From: Amphiura filiformis | Taxonomy: Eukaryota; Echinodermata; Ophiuroidea; Amphilepidida; Amphiuridae | Length of the DNA: 64,000 nt | Reading direction: 5' to 3' | NCBI RefSeq assembly: GCF_039555335.1 | Contig: NC_092646.1 | Coordinates: 33,486,880-33,550,879 of the forward strand | Shown here: positions 27,201 through 33,339 of the stretch, in pieces | Numbering within the stretch: position 1 is the stretch's first letter | Layout: each line of letters starts with the position of its first letter | Program-made: the position numbers and the translations under genes | Notes under the pieces: generated by a model | Seen by the model: only the letters and a program-made list of their open reading frames with translations | Databases searched by the model: none | What the model was told of the DNA's origin: nothing

Positions 27201-30200
27201 AAAATGATGCCCTTGTCGGCTCCTACATGTGCCTGTTTTTACATAATAGCTAGGAATAAATACCAGACTGATCTCAAGTGGAGGTCACTTCAAATCATCC
27301 CCAAGTCACCAAGTGGTTTAGGAATACAGAGAACATTCTAAACCAGATGATTTGAAGTGACCTCCACTTAAGATCAGTATGGTATTTATTTCTAGCTGTT
27401 GTGTAAAAAGATCGAGACACATGTATCTGCCAACAAGTGCATTTTGATATCGATGTACACTTATAGATTTTAACACCTATAGCTGCATTAATTTCATGAA
27501 ATTGTGATGCACACATGGCTGTGCATATGGTCAACATGTAAGAAATGTGTAATTTCAAAACCTTGTACCGGTATATTGGTAAAAACTTTCCTGCTTTGTG
27601 ATTAGCCGATCCAAATAAAACATTAATACAACTTGCATAATGTAGCAACAAAATATATACAAAAAGTTATTTTCCAAAAAAGTTGGAGTTACAAAGTTTT
27701 TGACAGAACAGCAACAAATATAATGATCATTTGTGATGCGATCAAACAAAATTAGTCGGATGTCGGGAATTTTGATTTTGAGATATATAGGCAACAAAAG
27801 TACCGGTACTCAACTTCCTTTGTATTTTATTGTTTTGAACAACGCTAAAATGACCATATCTCTGGAACCAGGAAGTCTAATTATGATGGGGTTTTCAGCA
27901 AAATAAAGCTCTGAGAATGGCTCATGTAATGAAATTAAAAACTAAATTATGATTTTGATCGACATCAGACTCATTTAGCTTGACCGCATCATATTTGTGA
28001 CCATCCACCACAAAGTGTTAGTAAAGTCGGCCCTAGACCATTTTCTGTTTATTACAGATTTTGAAAGAATGCACTTTCAGCTTTAAAATGACACCTCAAC
28101 AGCTTCATCAGACATCTGGAAGTGAAGTTATGGTTTATCAAAGGTCAAATTCCTAATATATTTACATGGAAATCCATATACTGTTTTTGATTGTATCTCA
28201 GAATGGAAAATGCCGACTTTACGACCAGTTTGTGGTGGACGGGCACATTTTGTACTTTTTAGTCCCCCATACCCGGGTAAAAAGTCCATGAAACAAACCT
28301 GTTCTGTTAGAAATCTCCAGTGCCAACACACCATGGCTGCTTGACTCATGCTCCTTGGATCCAGGAAAGAAAATATATACACCGATATAAATCGTGGCAG
28401 ATACATGGTGAAATCGGCATGCTTGACCGGTATGCGTAGGTTGAACCATGACTGTAGGTAGTGCAACTGTGATCGTTTACAATGATGGAGGATATAGTCT
28501 AAGAAACGCTTGCGTTGAGTGTCGGTCCACAATGCAAACCAATGCCCAATCAAATCCCGCCTTTCTACAAAAATTTGATCGTTCTTTGATTTGTTCAGAA
28601 CTGGCGTCCATTGGCTGTGAAGAGTTCGGACTTTGCGTGTTGCATAACCTTCGGTAGGTAATGGTGCTATGAGGGCAGTTTTCTTGACGGATTGTGTCAT
28701 ACGCTGGGTAGGAAAGGTGGGTTCCTATAAATAGCACAAACAAAAAAATATTCATAGGTCGGGAAAAAATGTCCAGTTTGTTAGCAATAATTATAAGTGC
28801 ATACCACTGAGACATGTACAATGTATGTTTTATACCATACTTCAAGCAAACAAAATCTTGGTCATTTTTCTTTTTAACAGAAACAGCCCCAAAGCCCCAC
28901 AGGGGTATTCAGTGCAAATGTGGTAATGGTGTTAACATGATAAGTAGCATTTTCAGTCTTTTGATATATCAATGACCCCTTTTTCTAGTCCAATTTTGGT
29001 ATATGGACGGGTGCTTTTTTCAAAATTTTCTCAATATTTTTTTTATGAAAATGGTTACGGTTCGCTATCTCTAAGGTTCGCTATCTCTAAGGTTCGCTAT
29101 CTCTAAGGTTCGTTATCACTAATTACGAAAAAGGTTCGCTATACCTAAGGTTCGATATCACTAATTTTGAAAAAGGTTCGGTATTCCTAAGGTTCGATAT
29201 CACTAATTTTAAATAAGGTTCGCTATCTCTAATTTTAAATAAGGTCCGCTATCACTAATTTATTGAAGGTTCGCTATCTCTAAGGTTCGCTATCACTAAT
29301 TTAAAATAAGGTCCGCTATCTCTAATTTTAACAATCCCGGTATCCCTATGGTTCGCTATCTCTAATTTTAAATAAGGTCCGCTATCTATAAGGTTCGCTA
29401 TCTCTAAGGTTCGCTATCTCTAAGGTTCGCTATCACTAATTTCAAATAAGGTTCGCTATCTCTAATTTTAAATAAGGTTCGCTATCTCTAATTTTAAATA
29501 AGGTTCGCTATCTCTAATTTCAAATAAGGTTCGCTATAGCAGTCCTTATTTAAAATTAGAGATAGCGGACCTTATTTGAAATTAGAGATAGCGGACCTTA
29601 TTTAAATTTAGAGATAGTGGACCTTATTTAAGATTAGTGATAACTTGAACCTTAGGTATAGCTGAACCTTAATCGAAATTAGTGATAACTGAACCTTAGA
29701 GATAGCTGAACCTTAATTAATTAGGGATAGCGAACCTGAAACAAAATTAGTGATAGCGAACCTTAGGTATAGCGGACCTTTATTGGAATTAGTGATAACG
29801 AACCTTAGAGATAGCGAACCTTCAATAAATTAGTGATAGCGGACCTTATTCAAAATTAGTGATAGCGAACCTTATTTTAAATTAGTGATAGCGAACCTTA
29901 TTTATAATTAATGATATCGAAACTCAGAACTAGCGAACCTTATTCTAAATTAGTGATATCGAACCTTAGAAGTAGCGGACCTTTTTTTAGGTATAGCGAA
30001 CCCTTTTCTCTATTAGAGATAGCGGATTCTGATCTCCATAGACTTTACACGTTAGTGATAGCGAACCTTAGAGATAGCGAACCTTAGAGATAGCGGACCT
30101 TAGAGATAGCGGGATGTCACCATGAAAATGGCCCAATTTTGCCTCAATCTAGCCAAAAATTTAAAATTTCACCAAAATGTTGAGGAAAATTTGAAAAAAC

Positions 30201-30919
30201 TAAGACACATCATTGGTGGGCCAAAAATGTTGACTTTTGTTATATTGATGGGTCCACTTTCAAATTCTAACACCCTTACCAGAACCAAACTTGAGTAAAC
30301 CCCCCGGCCCAAACCAATAAACAAACAAAAGCCAGAAGCCTTGAATCAAGGCTAATGATATGCTATAAGCCTGACTGTGTTGCAGGAGTATAAGAGCATG
30401 TATTTTTAGTATTAGATTTGACGCAGTATTGTTTTCATTTGAGAAATCAACAAAAGAAGCCAACAGTTAACTTTTTTCCCTGCATATTGTGATGTGTGTT
30501 TACATCGGAGGTCTTTTCATAGTCCCCTTTCCAAACTTCATTTGGCAAGGACAATAAGGGACCGTTCACAAACACTTGTTAGGGGGCCTGATGCAAAAAA
30601 ATTCATCGCAAAGATTTTTCGGGGGCCCCTTTTGAGATCTCAAAAATGTCAGGCCCCCCATTTTGATATGAAAATTATGGGTCAACTCCATAGAAAAGCA
30701 TAACTCAATTTTCCCAGGAATATTTGCGGTCATTTTTTTCAGGGCCCCCCTTAGGAAGGTCGAAAATTTTTAGCCCCTCCCCATCTTTTTGCATCAGGCC
30801 CCCACTAACAAGTGTTTGTGAACGGTCCCTAAACCTACCTTTAAAGAAGCAATCATCACATTCTGTGACCCACTTGGACTTGTCACTGATCTGCTAACGT
30901 CTTTTGTTCTGGTTGTCAT
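61..30919 (-). CDS. ECT2L: ECT2L orthologue (F-box and RhoGEF protein), 17 exons seen, 3' end beyond window
   Basis: Seventeen exons with compatible phases join to 929 codons: 30839-30919, 28299-28724, 26990-27127, 21033-21114, 20448-20668, 18923-19062, 18211-18334, 17531-17646, 16870-17048, 12763-12858, 10361-10546, 8634-8737, 6666-6797, 4819-4995, 3615-3820, 1029-1176, 61-291. Visible domains are an F-box (core [19 protein letters not shown], residues about 131-180), a DUF4347-like domain (about 391-540) and a DH/RhoGEF domain from about 743 (SEESYYQQL, then [12 protein letters not shown]). In mammals an F-box followed by DH is the signature of ECT2L (LFDH/FBXO49/ARHGEF32). The expected role, from the family, is an SCF-type substrate adaptor combined with Rho GTPase exchange; no experiment is implied. 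The rest of DH and the C-terminus lie left of base 1. Human ECT2L is about 900 residues in total, so this form is longer. I am sure of the family; individual exon edges are inferred from splice consensus and phase. Confidence 0.9.
1029..1176 (-). CDS. ECT2L: ECT2L exon 16, DH domain
   Basis: 148 nt from GCATAG|GCAACT to GACAAG|GTGAGA. It encodes [20 protein letters not shown], then the DH-typical block [20 protein letters not shown]. It leaves phase 0. Confidence 0.9.
1227..2172 (+). pseudogene. LINE RT C-terminal fragment, split by a MITE, with GAAT tail
   Basis: 1,237-1,640 encodes [20 protein letters not shown] and, after small frameshifts, WNSLPDG-like and SFKSRVH blocks, typical of the end of CR1/Jockey-like RTs. 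It resumes at about 2,108 and ends with the (GAAT)n tail at 2,143-2,172. The piece between is the MITE at 1,641-2,107. Confidence 0.75.
1641..2107. mobile_element. Long-arm palindromic MITE
   Basis: Arms of about 215 bp: GGTCCACAACTTTTTA ... GAGTCCATAGGAGTC and the inverse, TGGACTCAGGTGCAAC ... GTTGTGGACC. No coding sequence. Confidence 0.85.
2704..3196. mobile_element. TIR element in ECT2L intron 15
   Basis: Inverted arms of about 230 bp: GCTTGCCAACC ... ATATAATGTG-type centre ... GGTTGGCAGGC. The arms share the block CCACTGGACCTATTCTGAAG and its complement. Confidence 0.8.
3394..3597. mobile_element. TTAA MITE, family P, copy 1
   Basis: About 204 bp bounded by TTAA. Carries TGGTCAAAAAGAAATTTTCA, AACAATGTTAGAATAATTTC and CCAATCAGAAGCAATGTTAG. 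Ends 18 bp from the exon 15 donor. Confidence 0.8.
3615..3820 (-). CDS. ECT2L: ECT2L exon 15, start of DH (RhoGEF) domain
   Basis: 206 nt from TTACAG|TTAGGA to [33 protein letters not shown] and [11 protein letters not shown] form DH conserved region 1, with the invariant E of the (S/T)E..Y...L motif. Helix [12 protein letters not shown] (I...I..L...) follows. Confidence 0.92.
4034..4165. repeat. Imperfect inverted repeat
   Basis: AAAACTATTGCTCC at the left is inverted as GGAGCAATAGTTTT at the right. The interior (CCATACTATTTTT / GTACGGTTTTG) also pairs partly. Confidence 0.65.
4412..4632. repeat. 20-bp tandem repeat, about 11 units
   Basis: Unit GAGATTTTTCACAATACCTT, almost perfect, with two G-to-A variants (cttaagat) and one ACTTTG. 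Confidence 0.97.
4819..4995 (-). CDS. ECT2L: ECT2L exon 14, acidic/Ser-rich linker before DH
   Basis: 177 nt from CCCCAG|GCTCTC to TATCAG|GTGATT, phase 0. It encodes the acidic run [19 protein letters not shown], a Ser/Thr stretch ([14 protein letters not shown]), then [14 protein letters not shown]. Confidence 0.85.
5806..6345. mobile_element. MITE family M, copy 1 (inverted)
   Basis: Ends CACAGTGACATCGCC and inverted GGCGATGTCGGTGTG. Internal blocks GAATATCTCCCGTAA and TTGTCAGTAGCCTTAGTC are shared with 10,619-11,158 and 22,472-24,660. Confidence 0.8.
6447..6660. mobile_element. TTAA MITE, family P, copy 2
   Basis: Inverse of the 3,394 copy. The TTAA at 6,657-6,660 is intron position +6 to +9 of the exon 13 donor (GTATG|TTAA). 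Confidence 0.85.
6666..6797 (-). CDS. ECT2L: ECT2L exon 13
   Basis: 132 nt from TTACAG|GAGGAG to AAACAG|GTATGT, phase 0. It encodes [20 protein letters not shown] and a polar tail ending ENANIKQ. A TTAA-flanked MITE starts at intron position +6. Confidence 0.85.
6828..6990. mobile_element. Palindromic MITE of the CCATTTGAAATTCACACTCC family
   Basis: Arms GAAATCCAAACACCCCCTAT ... and inverted ATAGGGGGTATGAATTTC. Related pieces at 1-54, 6,355-6,400, 7,325-7,460, 17,678-17,830, 19,155-19,436 and 58,171-58,480 share TTCCATTTGAAAT and GTGTGGAAGAT. Confidence 0.8.
7325..7766. repeat. CCATTTGAAAT-family piece and adjoining 190-bp palindrome
   Basis: 7,325-7,460 is a MITE piece. 7,574-7,766 is a hairpin-forming inverted repeat (ATCTATCGTCTCATATAACA and complement) around an 11-bp loop, with outer arms AGAATAAAGGTATTG. 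Confidence 0.85.
8246..8588. mobile_element. TIR element in ECT2L intron 12
   Basis: Outer arms GTCCGATTCAGACTCC... and ...GGAATCTGAATCAGATT, inner pairs with GCAGCGCGGT / CACCGCAGC. CpG-rich compared with its surroundings. Confidence 0.65.
8634..8737 (-). CDS. ECT2L: ECT2L exon 12
   Basis: 104 nt from TTTCAG|GAGAGC to GATGTG|GTGAGT. It encodes [20 protein letters not shown] followed by a leucine-rich helix [14 protein letters not shown]. It leaves phase 0. Confidence 0.85.
9085..10335. repeat. 33-bp-unit minisatellite in ECT2L intron 11
   Basis: Tandem 33-bp units on the theme ttgacttgactggacttgtg + actcgaccaccca. They form a higher-order repeat of about 180 bp between 9,540 and 10,300, with a nested 24-bp variant. 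The unit is a multiple of three and lacks minus-strand stops, so long open frames (up to 390 codons) arise with reiterated [17 protein letters not shown] peptides. These are not taken as genes. The array begins only about 25 bp inside the intron. Confidence 0.95.
10361..10546 (-). CDS. ECT2L: ECT2L exon 11, helical segment
   Basis: 186 nt from CTTCAG|TTCTAG to ATGTTAG|GTAAGT, phase 1 to phase 1. It encodes [19 protein letters not shown], a helix-rich run ([20 protein letters not shown]) and [13 protein letters not shown]. If the donor is not used, the frame stays open into the intronic minisatellite to about 9,522. Confidence 0.9.
10619..11158. mobile_element. MITE family M, copy 2
   Basis: CACACTAACATCGCCTGG at the left, GGGCGATGACACTGTG at the right. 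It contains the empty site (cttgaacatacgtgttg) corresponding to the family A insertion at 22,687. Confidence 0.85.
11177..12304. mobile_element. TTAA-target TIR element, family B, copy 1 (intact, 1,128 bp)
   Basis: Begins CGCGGCTGTGTACTCTAGAC and ends with inverted GAGTACACAGCTGCC, flanked by TTAA on both sides (11,173-11,176 and 12,305-12,308). No coding frame. TTAA duplication is typical of piggyBac and Kolobok superfamilies; which one cannot be decided from ends alone. Confidence 0.9.
12532..12640. repeat. Fragment of the GGGCATTTCGTGATCC family
   Basis: Contains TTTTTTGTACATAAACATTATGTAGCC and GTGGATCACAAAATGCCC, shared with 35,477, 59,519 and 63,050. Confidence 0.7.
12763..12858 (-). 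CDS. ECT2L: ECT2L exon 10, end of DUF4347-like domain
   Basis: 96 nt from GTTTAG|ACTCAG to GCACATA|GTGAGT. It joins exon 9 in phase 1 to give [19 protein letters not shown], then [17 protein letters not shown]. The pattern ...L..LTG..f.sp.t matches the last strand and helix of DUF4347. The phase match across the 4-kb repeat-filled intron supports the model. Confidence 0.85.
12860..13629. other. Intron 9 remainder, nothing recognised
   Basis: Between exon 10 and the array. Two long C runs (about 13,365 and 13,580) and AT-rich sequence; no coding or repeat pattern I could define. Confidence 0.6.
13630..16998 (-). repeat. 137-bp tandem array of the exon 9 3' half plus its 5' splice site
   Basis: About 24 head-to-tail units of 136-137 bp, counting the one inside real exon 9. 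Read on the minus strand, each unit starts TATACATTCACCAATGT, continues through the coding segment for [15 protein letters not shown] and [11 protein letters not shown], and ends CTACAG|GTTAGT. The next unit then follows directly. No 3' splice site separates units. All three frames stop within a unit: the exon frame meets TAG right after the donor, and the other two stop later in the unit. Every copy I checked keeps a good donor; one (about 16,728) is GTCAGT. A few copies carry 1-bp deletions in an A run. Confidence 0.95.
16870..17048 (-). CDS. ECT2L: ECT2L exon 9, DUF4347-like domain; source of the tandem array
   Basis: 179 nt from TTGTAG|GAGCCT to CTACAG|GTTAGT, entering phase 2 and leaving phase 1. 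It encodes [19 protein letters not shown] and continues through [15 protein letters not shown] to [14 protein letters not shown]. From TATACATTC (minus strand, about 16,998) onward it is the highest-coordinate member of the 137-bp array. It is the only member preceded by a 3' splice site. It differs from the array consensus at several codons, for example Ile for Leu in VQTIDH. Confidence 0.9.
17326..17480. repeat. GTCT/TGTC microsatellite in intron 8
   Basis: Degenerate (TGTC)n with CTGTCTGTCTCTCT. It produces spurious Cys/Leu/Ser-rich open frames on both strands. Confidence 0.95.
17531..17646 (-). CDS. ECT2L: ECT2L exon 8, DUF4347-like domain
   Basis: 116 nt from TTTCAG|CTGTTA to GTTCA|GTAAGT. 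It encodes [20 protein letters not shown] followed by [18 protein letters not shown]. The order is helix, beta strand ending in D-x-D-G, then an amphipathic helix, which is the DUF4347 pattern. It leaves phase 2. Confidence 0.85.
17678..17830. mobile_element. CCATTTGAAAT-family palindromic MITE
   Basis: CCCTATGGAAGACATGACATT and its inverse ATGTCTTTCATAGGGGGTGT, about 150 bp, close to the exon 8 acceptor. Confidence 0.8.
18211..18334 (-). CDS. ECT2L: ECT2L exon 7, start of DUF4347-like domain
   Basis: 124 nt from TTGCAG|GAAAGA to GTACAG|GTAACA. It ends [14 protein letters not shown], a hydrophobic first beta strand followed by the start of a helix. This matches the opening of DUF4347-type domains. 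Confidence 0.85.
18923..19062 (-). CDS. ECT2L: ECT2L exon 6, low-complexity linker
   Basis: 140 nt from TTTCAG|GCAGAT to AGGCG|GTGAGT, ending in phase 2. It encodes a Ser/Thr/Pro-rich acidic-to-basic segment ([20 protein letters not shown] ... SPLRKPVTR). No fold is predicted by eye. Confidence 0.8.
19155..19436. mobile_element. CCATTTGAAAT-family MITE cluster in intron 5
   Basis: GGGCTATTCCATTTAAAATC at the left, TTTCAACTGGAATAGCCCAT at the right; two internal half-copies. Confidence 0.8.
19783..20037. mobile_element. MITE family Q, copy 1
   Basis: TIR approx TGTGACACAATCAAGGGGAA / TTCCCTTGATCATGTCACA; internal GAGTCGGATGTCG and CATGGGGTTTTCAG shared with 27,732-27,996 and 48,466-48,709. 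Confidence 0.8.
20190..20412. mobile_element. Inverted-repeat element next to exon 5
   Basis: Arms TATTTAAAGTCTTTTGTCAAG and inverse CTTGACAAAGAACTTTAAAATA; AAAAACGTAAGT occurs in both arms. Ends about 36 bp from the exon 5 donor. Confidence 0.8.
20448..20668 (-). CDS. ECT2L: ECT2L exon 5, linker
   Basis: 221 nt from TTACAG|TGCTAC to GCACAG|GTAGGT. 73 codons begin [20 protein letters not shown]. No domain is recognised. It is rich in polar residues and aromatics ([17 protein letters not shown]). It leaves phase 0. Just downstream (20,190-20,412) is an inverted repeat. Confidence 0.85.
20740..22470. other. Introns 3-4, mostly unassigned
   Basis: Apart from exon 4, AT-rich sequence. An imperfect inverted pair (CTAGGGAAGGTTTTCTC near 22,020 and AAAACCTTCCCTAAG near 22,180) is the only structure I can define. 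Confidence 0.5.
21033..21114 (-). CDS. ECT2L: ECT2L exon 4, basic linker
   Basis: 82 nt from TTGTAG|GATACC to CAAAAA|GTAAGT. It encodes [10 protein letters not shown] followed by a lysine-rich run ([11 protein letters not shown]), a possible nuclear localisation signal. It ends in phase 1; the split codon with exon 5 is ATG. Confidence 0.75.
22472..24660. mobile_element. MITE family M, copy 3, interrupted by family A
   Basis: Left part 22,472-22,686 and right part 24,540-24,660 flank family A copy 1. The right end is truncated relative to the other copies. Confidence 0.85.
22687..24539. mobile_element. 1.85-kb TIR element, family A, copy 1 (uninterrupted)
   Basis: Starts GGTCATTTTCACGGTAAAGG and ends with the inverted complement. 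The TIR is about 40 bp with mismatches. It is flanked by the 4-bp duplication ATAT (22,683-22,686 and 24,540-24,543). It is inserted in a MITE whose intact copy at 10,619-11,158 shows the empty site. No transposase frame was seen, so it is non-autonomous. The inside carries seven copies, in both orientations, of the 15-bp motif TGTTTCGGAGGCTTC (near 23,056, 23,263, 23,444, 23,459, 23,633, 23,820, 23,998; two have one mismatch), often next to TTCCGTTAAC. Confidence 0.9.
24661..25139. other. Intron 3 stretch, nothing recognised
   Basis: Starts with a fragment resembling the CATACCTGCCAAC ends of other elements (24,755); otherwise no definable feature. Confidence 0.5.
25140..25977. repeat. About 225-bp tandem repeat, four units
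   Basis: Units share TTGCACCAAAAGAGCTAAAT, CATAGCATTAGGTGGTTAAT and CATCTTGTAGGCCTATTAAAT. The first unit is the most divergent. Confidence 0.9.
26464..26596. mobile_element. Short palindromic MITE
   Basis: Arms ATTGCTCAGTGCCAGAAGTG and inverse CACTTCTGGCACTGAGCAAT, with GTGCAATAGCTGC inside both; about 133 bp. Confidence 0.85.
26990..27127 (-). CDS. ECT2L: ECT2L exon 3, end of F-box and post-F-box
   Basis: 46 codons from TTGCAG|GATGAA to CAACAG|GTAAAA, phase 0. [19 protein letters not shown] completes the F-box helix (ELWMPKC). [17 protein letters not shown] matches the WK..Y......L block that follows F-boxes of this type. Confidence 0.9.
27242..27405. mobile_element. Palindromic MITE in intron 2
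   Basis: Arms TAGCTAGGAATAAATACCAG and inverse, plus AGTGGAGGTCACTTCAAATC and inverse, around a short centre. Confidence 0.85.
27732..27996. mobile_element. MITE family Q, copy 2
   Basis: TGTGATGCGATCAAACAAAA ... TTTAGCTTGACCGCATCATA; internal ATTAGTCGGATGTCG and GATGGGGTTTTCAG. Confidence 0.8.
28037..28245. repeat. Dispersed repeat, copy 1
   Basis: About 210 bp sharing TTTTCTGTTTATTRCAGATT, CATCAAAGGTCAAATTCCT and CGACTTTACGACCAGTTTGT with 37,677-37,900. Confidence 0.85.
28299..28724 (-). CDS. ECT2L: ECT2L exon 2, F-box
   Basis: 142 codons between TTATAG|GAACCC and ACAGAACAG|GTTTGT, phase 0 on both sides. It encodes a basic leader, a helical stretch ([20 protein letters not shown]) and the F-box core [19 protein letters not shown] followed by VCWHWRFL. 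The pre-F-box block [18 protein letters not shown] and the F-box resemble the FBXO16/ECT2L type. This segment should bind Skp1. Confidence 0.92.
28880..30340. repeat. Dispersed repeat hosting the foldback element
   Basis: Begins near AGCCCCACAGGGGTATTCAG and resumes after the foldback (CCCAATTTTGCCTCAATCTA) to about 30,340. A second, uninterrupted copy is at 31,075-31,440. Confidence 0.7.
29055..30121. mobile_element. Foldback-like element made of inverted GGTTCGCTATCTCTAA arrays
   Basis: The left half (to about 29,540) is direct tandem units of GGTTCGCTATCTCTAA and variants with TTTAAATAA spacers. The right half is the same motif inverted (TTAGAGATAGCGAACC). It is flanked by ATGAAAATGG at 29,045-29,054 and 30,122-30,131. 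A related uninterrupted host sequence near 31,220 shows only one copy of that region. Long arms built of short tandem repeats and a 9-10-bp duplication are what foldback elements show. No coding sequence. Confidence 0.85.
30558..30829. mobile_element. MITE with GGGACCGTTCAC ends and TAA duplication
   Basis: Arms of about 45 bp (GGGACCGTTCACAAACACTT ...), with TAA on each side. A 3-bp TAA/TWA target suggests PIF/Harbinger. Its right end is about 9 bp from the exon 1 donor of the ECT2L gene. Confidence 0.85.
30839..30919 (-). CDS. ECT2L: ECT2L exon 1 (first coding exon)
   Basis: ATG at 30,919 lies in a good context (ACCATGACA) and opens 27 codons ([17 protein letters not shown]...). It ends at AAAG|GTAGGT, phase 0, and joins exon 2 in frame. 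The peptide is Ser/Thr-rich and unstructured. A 5' UTR exon farther upstream is possible. An inverted-repeat element begins about 9 bp inside the intron. Confidence 0.7.
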
Positions 30920-31074
30920 GGTGATGGTTTTGATCAATTAATCACTGCAATGTTGTCCAAGCCATTATATTATTCACTGGTCATGCAACTTAATAAAAAA
31001 CACGCGACCTGAGACATATACTGAGACATGGTACTGAAACAAGAAATTACAAAAAACCCTCAAACATAGTGTAA

Positions 31075-31440
31075 AGCTTTTTCCCGGGGTTACTCAGTAC
31101 AAATGACCATACGGGGACGTGCCGCAAATATGGGTAGCATTTTCAGCCTCTTGGTATATCAATGACCCCTTTTTCAAAGCCTATTTTGGTATATGAATGG
31201 GTCCTTTTTCAAAATTTTCTCAATTTTTTTCGGAAAATAGCCCAATTTTCCTTAATCTAGCCAAAATTTTCAAAAAACTAAGACAATTTAAGGTTAAATT
31301 CGGCCGAAAATTTTGACTTTTGGTATATCAATGGGTCCAAATTTCTTGAAAAATTTGTATATTCATATGTTTTCAAATTCTCAGCGTCACGTCCCTACCA
31401 AAACCAAACTTGAGTACCACCCCGGGTTTGTCGGGGGGCT
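31075..31440. repeat. Second copy of the dispersed repeat at 28,880
   Basis: Shares TTGGTATATCAATGACCCCT, CAAAATTTTCTCAAT and CCAAACTTGAGTA with the copy at 28,880-30,340. It lacks the foldback element. Confidence 0.75.
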
Positions 31441-31535
31441 ATATTGAGAGTTCAGAAAGCCTAAAACTCACTATGACCAGCTCTCACTAAGATATTCCAG
31501 ATTTGTAAAGTAGCATTTGCACCGAAATGTTTTTA

Positions 31536-31579
31536 AATCGTACGATAATAATGTGATATCACATTATTATCGTACGATT
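31536..31579. repeat. Perfect 44-bp palindrome without spacer
   Basis: AATCGTACGATAATAATGTG-AT followed at once by its exact complement; centre GTGATATCAC. Confidence 0.97.
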
Positions 31580-32945
31580 CAACTGCATATTGTATTTGAG
31601 AATATAATAATTATGAAAAGAACAAGCATAGCGCATTCAGCTCAGACCACGGTGCTGTACTGCACAGTGAAACACTATGCAACTTTCTTTATCTGCATCA
31701 ATAATAGAATATGGATTTAAATGGAATTGAATACATCTCTATCTGAGTTTGTACTTCATCACTGAGTGGTATAGCGATCAGTTGCTAGCCAATCAGATAG
31801 GACTCCTTTTCTTGTGTTCGGTGAAATACCAATCACCCGTCGCTCACCAACGGAGTATTGGGACGTGATTCATTGCAGGGAAAAAATTATTATTTACAGG
31901 TTGTCGACACTGTGGGCCGTCGGGCAAGTACATACACAAGTATATAACTACTGTAAAAACTCGATAGTTAGCATATGTGCTACTATAAGCACAGGGAAAA
32001 TGCAGGATTTTTTAAAATGTAAAATACACGCCCCTGTTTTTGTTATGTGTGTTTTGCGCAAATTTGCAAATTTTTTTACCAAAATGTGTGATTTTTCACC
32101 CTAAAAGTTCGAATGATGCAATAATTTTTTTTTCAACTTTTTTCTTCGATATTTTCTTATTATTTTCTGTACTTTTTTTTAACATGGATTGTGTTGCAGA
32201 TCATTATTCTTTGATTTTAGTGAAACCTTCAGGTTTTTGGAAAATGAGTAGCAGTACTTGAAAAATGATTATTTTGAGAAATCTTAAAATTCACAGTCAG
32301 ACCTAAAATGCGCAATTATACCCAAAATATGCATATTTCGGTGTTTTTTGCACATCGCGCATTTTCCCTGTCCTTTATAGCTTACTATCTAGCACTTTTA
32401 AAACATGCAATTAACATGAAGTGCCCCATGCCCCAATAAGCGCCCACCCAGGGTATTTTCAATTTGCTAAAGGGTATCATTATTCATTAATGTTTATAAG
32501 TGACAGATAGACGATACAGTGAAATAGCTGGAGGACTGCACATCCTGTGTAAACTTGCAATACATTTTCAACATCAGAAAAGCTACTAGAACGTGTCAGG
32601 ACCCTTTTGTAACAAACGTAAATTTGTCTCTATAACACCCCTCACGAAAAATTAGGTAAACCAGGTAAAAAATAAGCGCCCACCCAAAATGACTTTGTTA
32701 TTAAGCGCCCTGGGCTCTTATTGGAATAAATACGGATACGGTATACGAACAAGTAAACCTGCAAATTTGTTTCTCAACCCCGTTAGTTCAGTTGGTAAAG
32801 CGCTGGACTTTGAATTTTGATAAAATCTCATGTTTTCAAAAGCTCTTGACAGTAAGCACATTATTGTGTTTTTTTTATGGTATACTGTGTCTCGTCTCAA
32901 GTTCAGAGGTATTTAGAGTGGCTCAGCAGCGTGCCATCAGTGTGT
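31580..32945. other. Intergenic, AT-rich, nothing firm
   Basis: A 5' tRNA-like fragment at about 32,778-32,815 (TTAGTTCAGTTGGTAAAGCG) lacks a T arm. No coding sequence is supported. Confidence 0.5.
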
Positions 32946-33330
32946 GAGAGGGCAAGATGGCAGAGCAGTTAAGGCGTTGCACTGTCGGCCGGGAGATACG
33001 ATCGGCGAGGGTTCAAGCCTTGGGCTTGCCTTTTAACTTAAAAGGTAAAAATTCTCTTCCCTCCCAAAAAGTTCCTATATGGTCGGGAATCCTTAAATAA
33101 AGTCCAGTTTCATCACAGAATTTAATTGAAGAATTTCTTCTCGCCCCCATACACTGCTTGACACATGCAGATATAGGTAGTGTATGTGCGACGTCCGTGA
33201 TTCGGAAGTCACGTAAAACCGCGACGTTGTTCGGGTGTTCAGGAGGGTTCAAAGCTATTCGAAAAGAGAAGGGGGGACCATCCCCGGTTCTCAGCGATAT
33301 CTGCACTCAACACTCTAGGTTCAAGAGGAC
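32946..33330 (+). mobile_element. tRNA-derived SINE with class II (long variable arm) tRNA head
   Basis: The head pairs GGCAAG with CTTGCC as acceptor stem. A-box-like TGGCAGAGCAGTTAAGGCG, a variable arm around GGGAGATACGATCGGCGAGG, and B-box GGGTTCAAGCC follow. The spacing suggests a Leu or Ser tRNA ancestor. The body continues with CTCCCAAAAAGTTCCTATAT. Confidence 0.7.
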
Positions 33331-33339
33331 AAGATGGGC

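Noticed and set aside
29055-30121. CRISPR-like or regulatory repeat array
   Set aside because: The two halves are inverted to each other and flanked by a target duplication, which fits a foldback-type element better.
32770-32830. tRNA gene
   Set aside because: Only the 5' half resembles a tRNA; no T arm or 3' acceptor strand follows.
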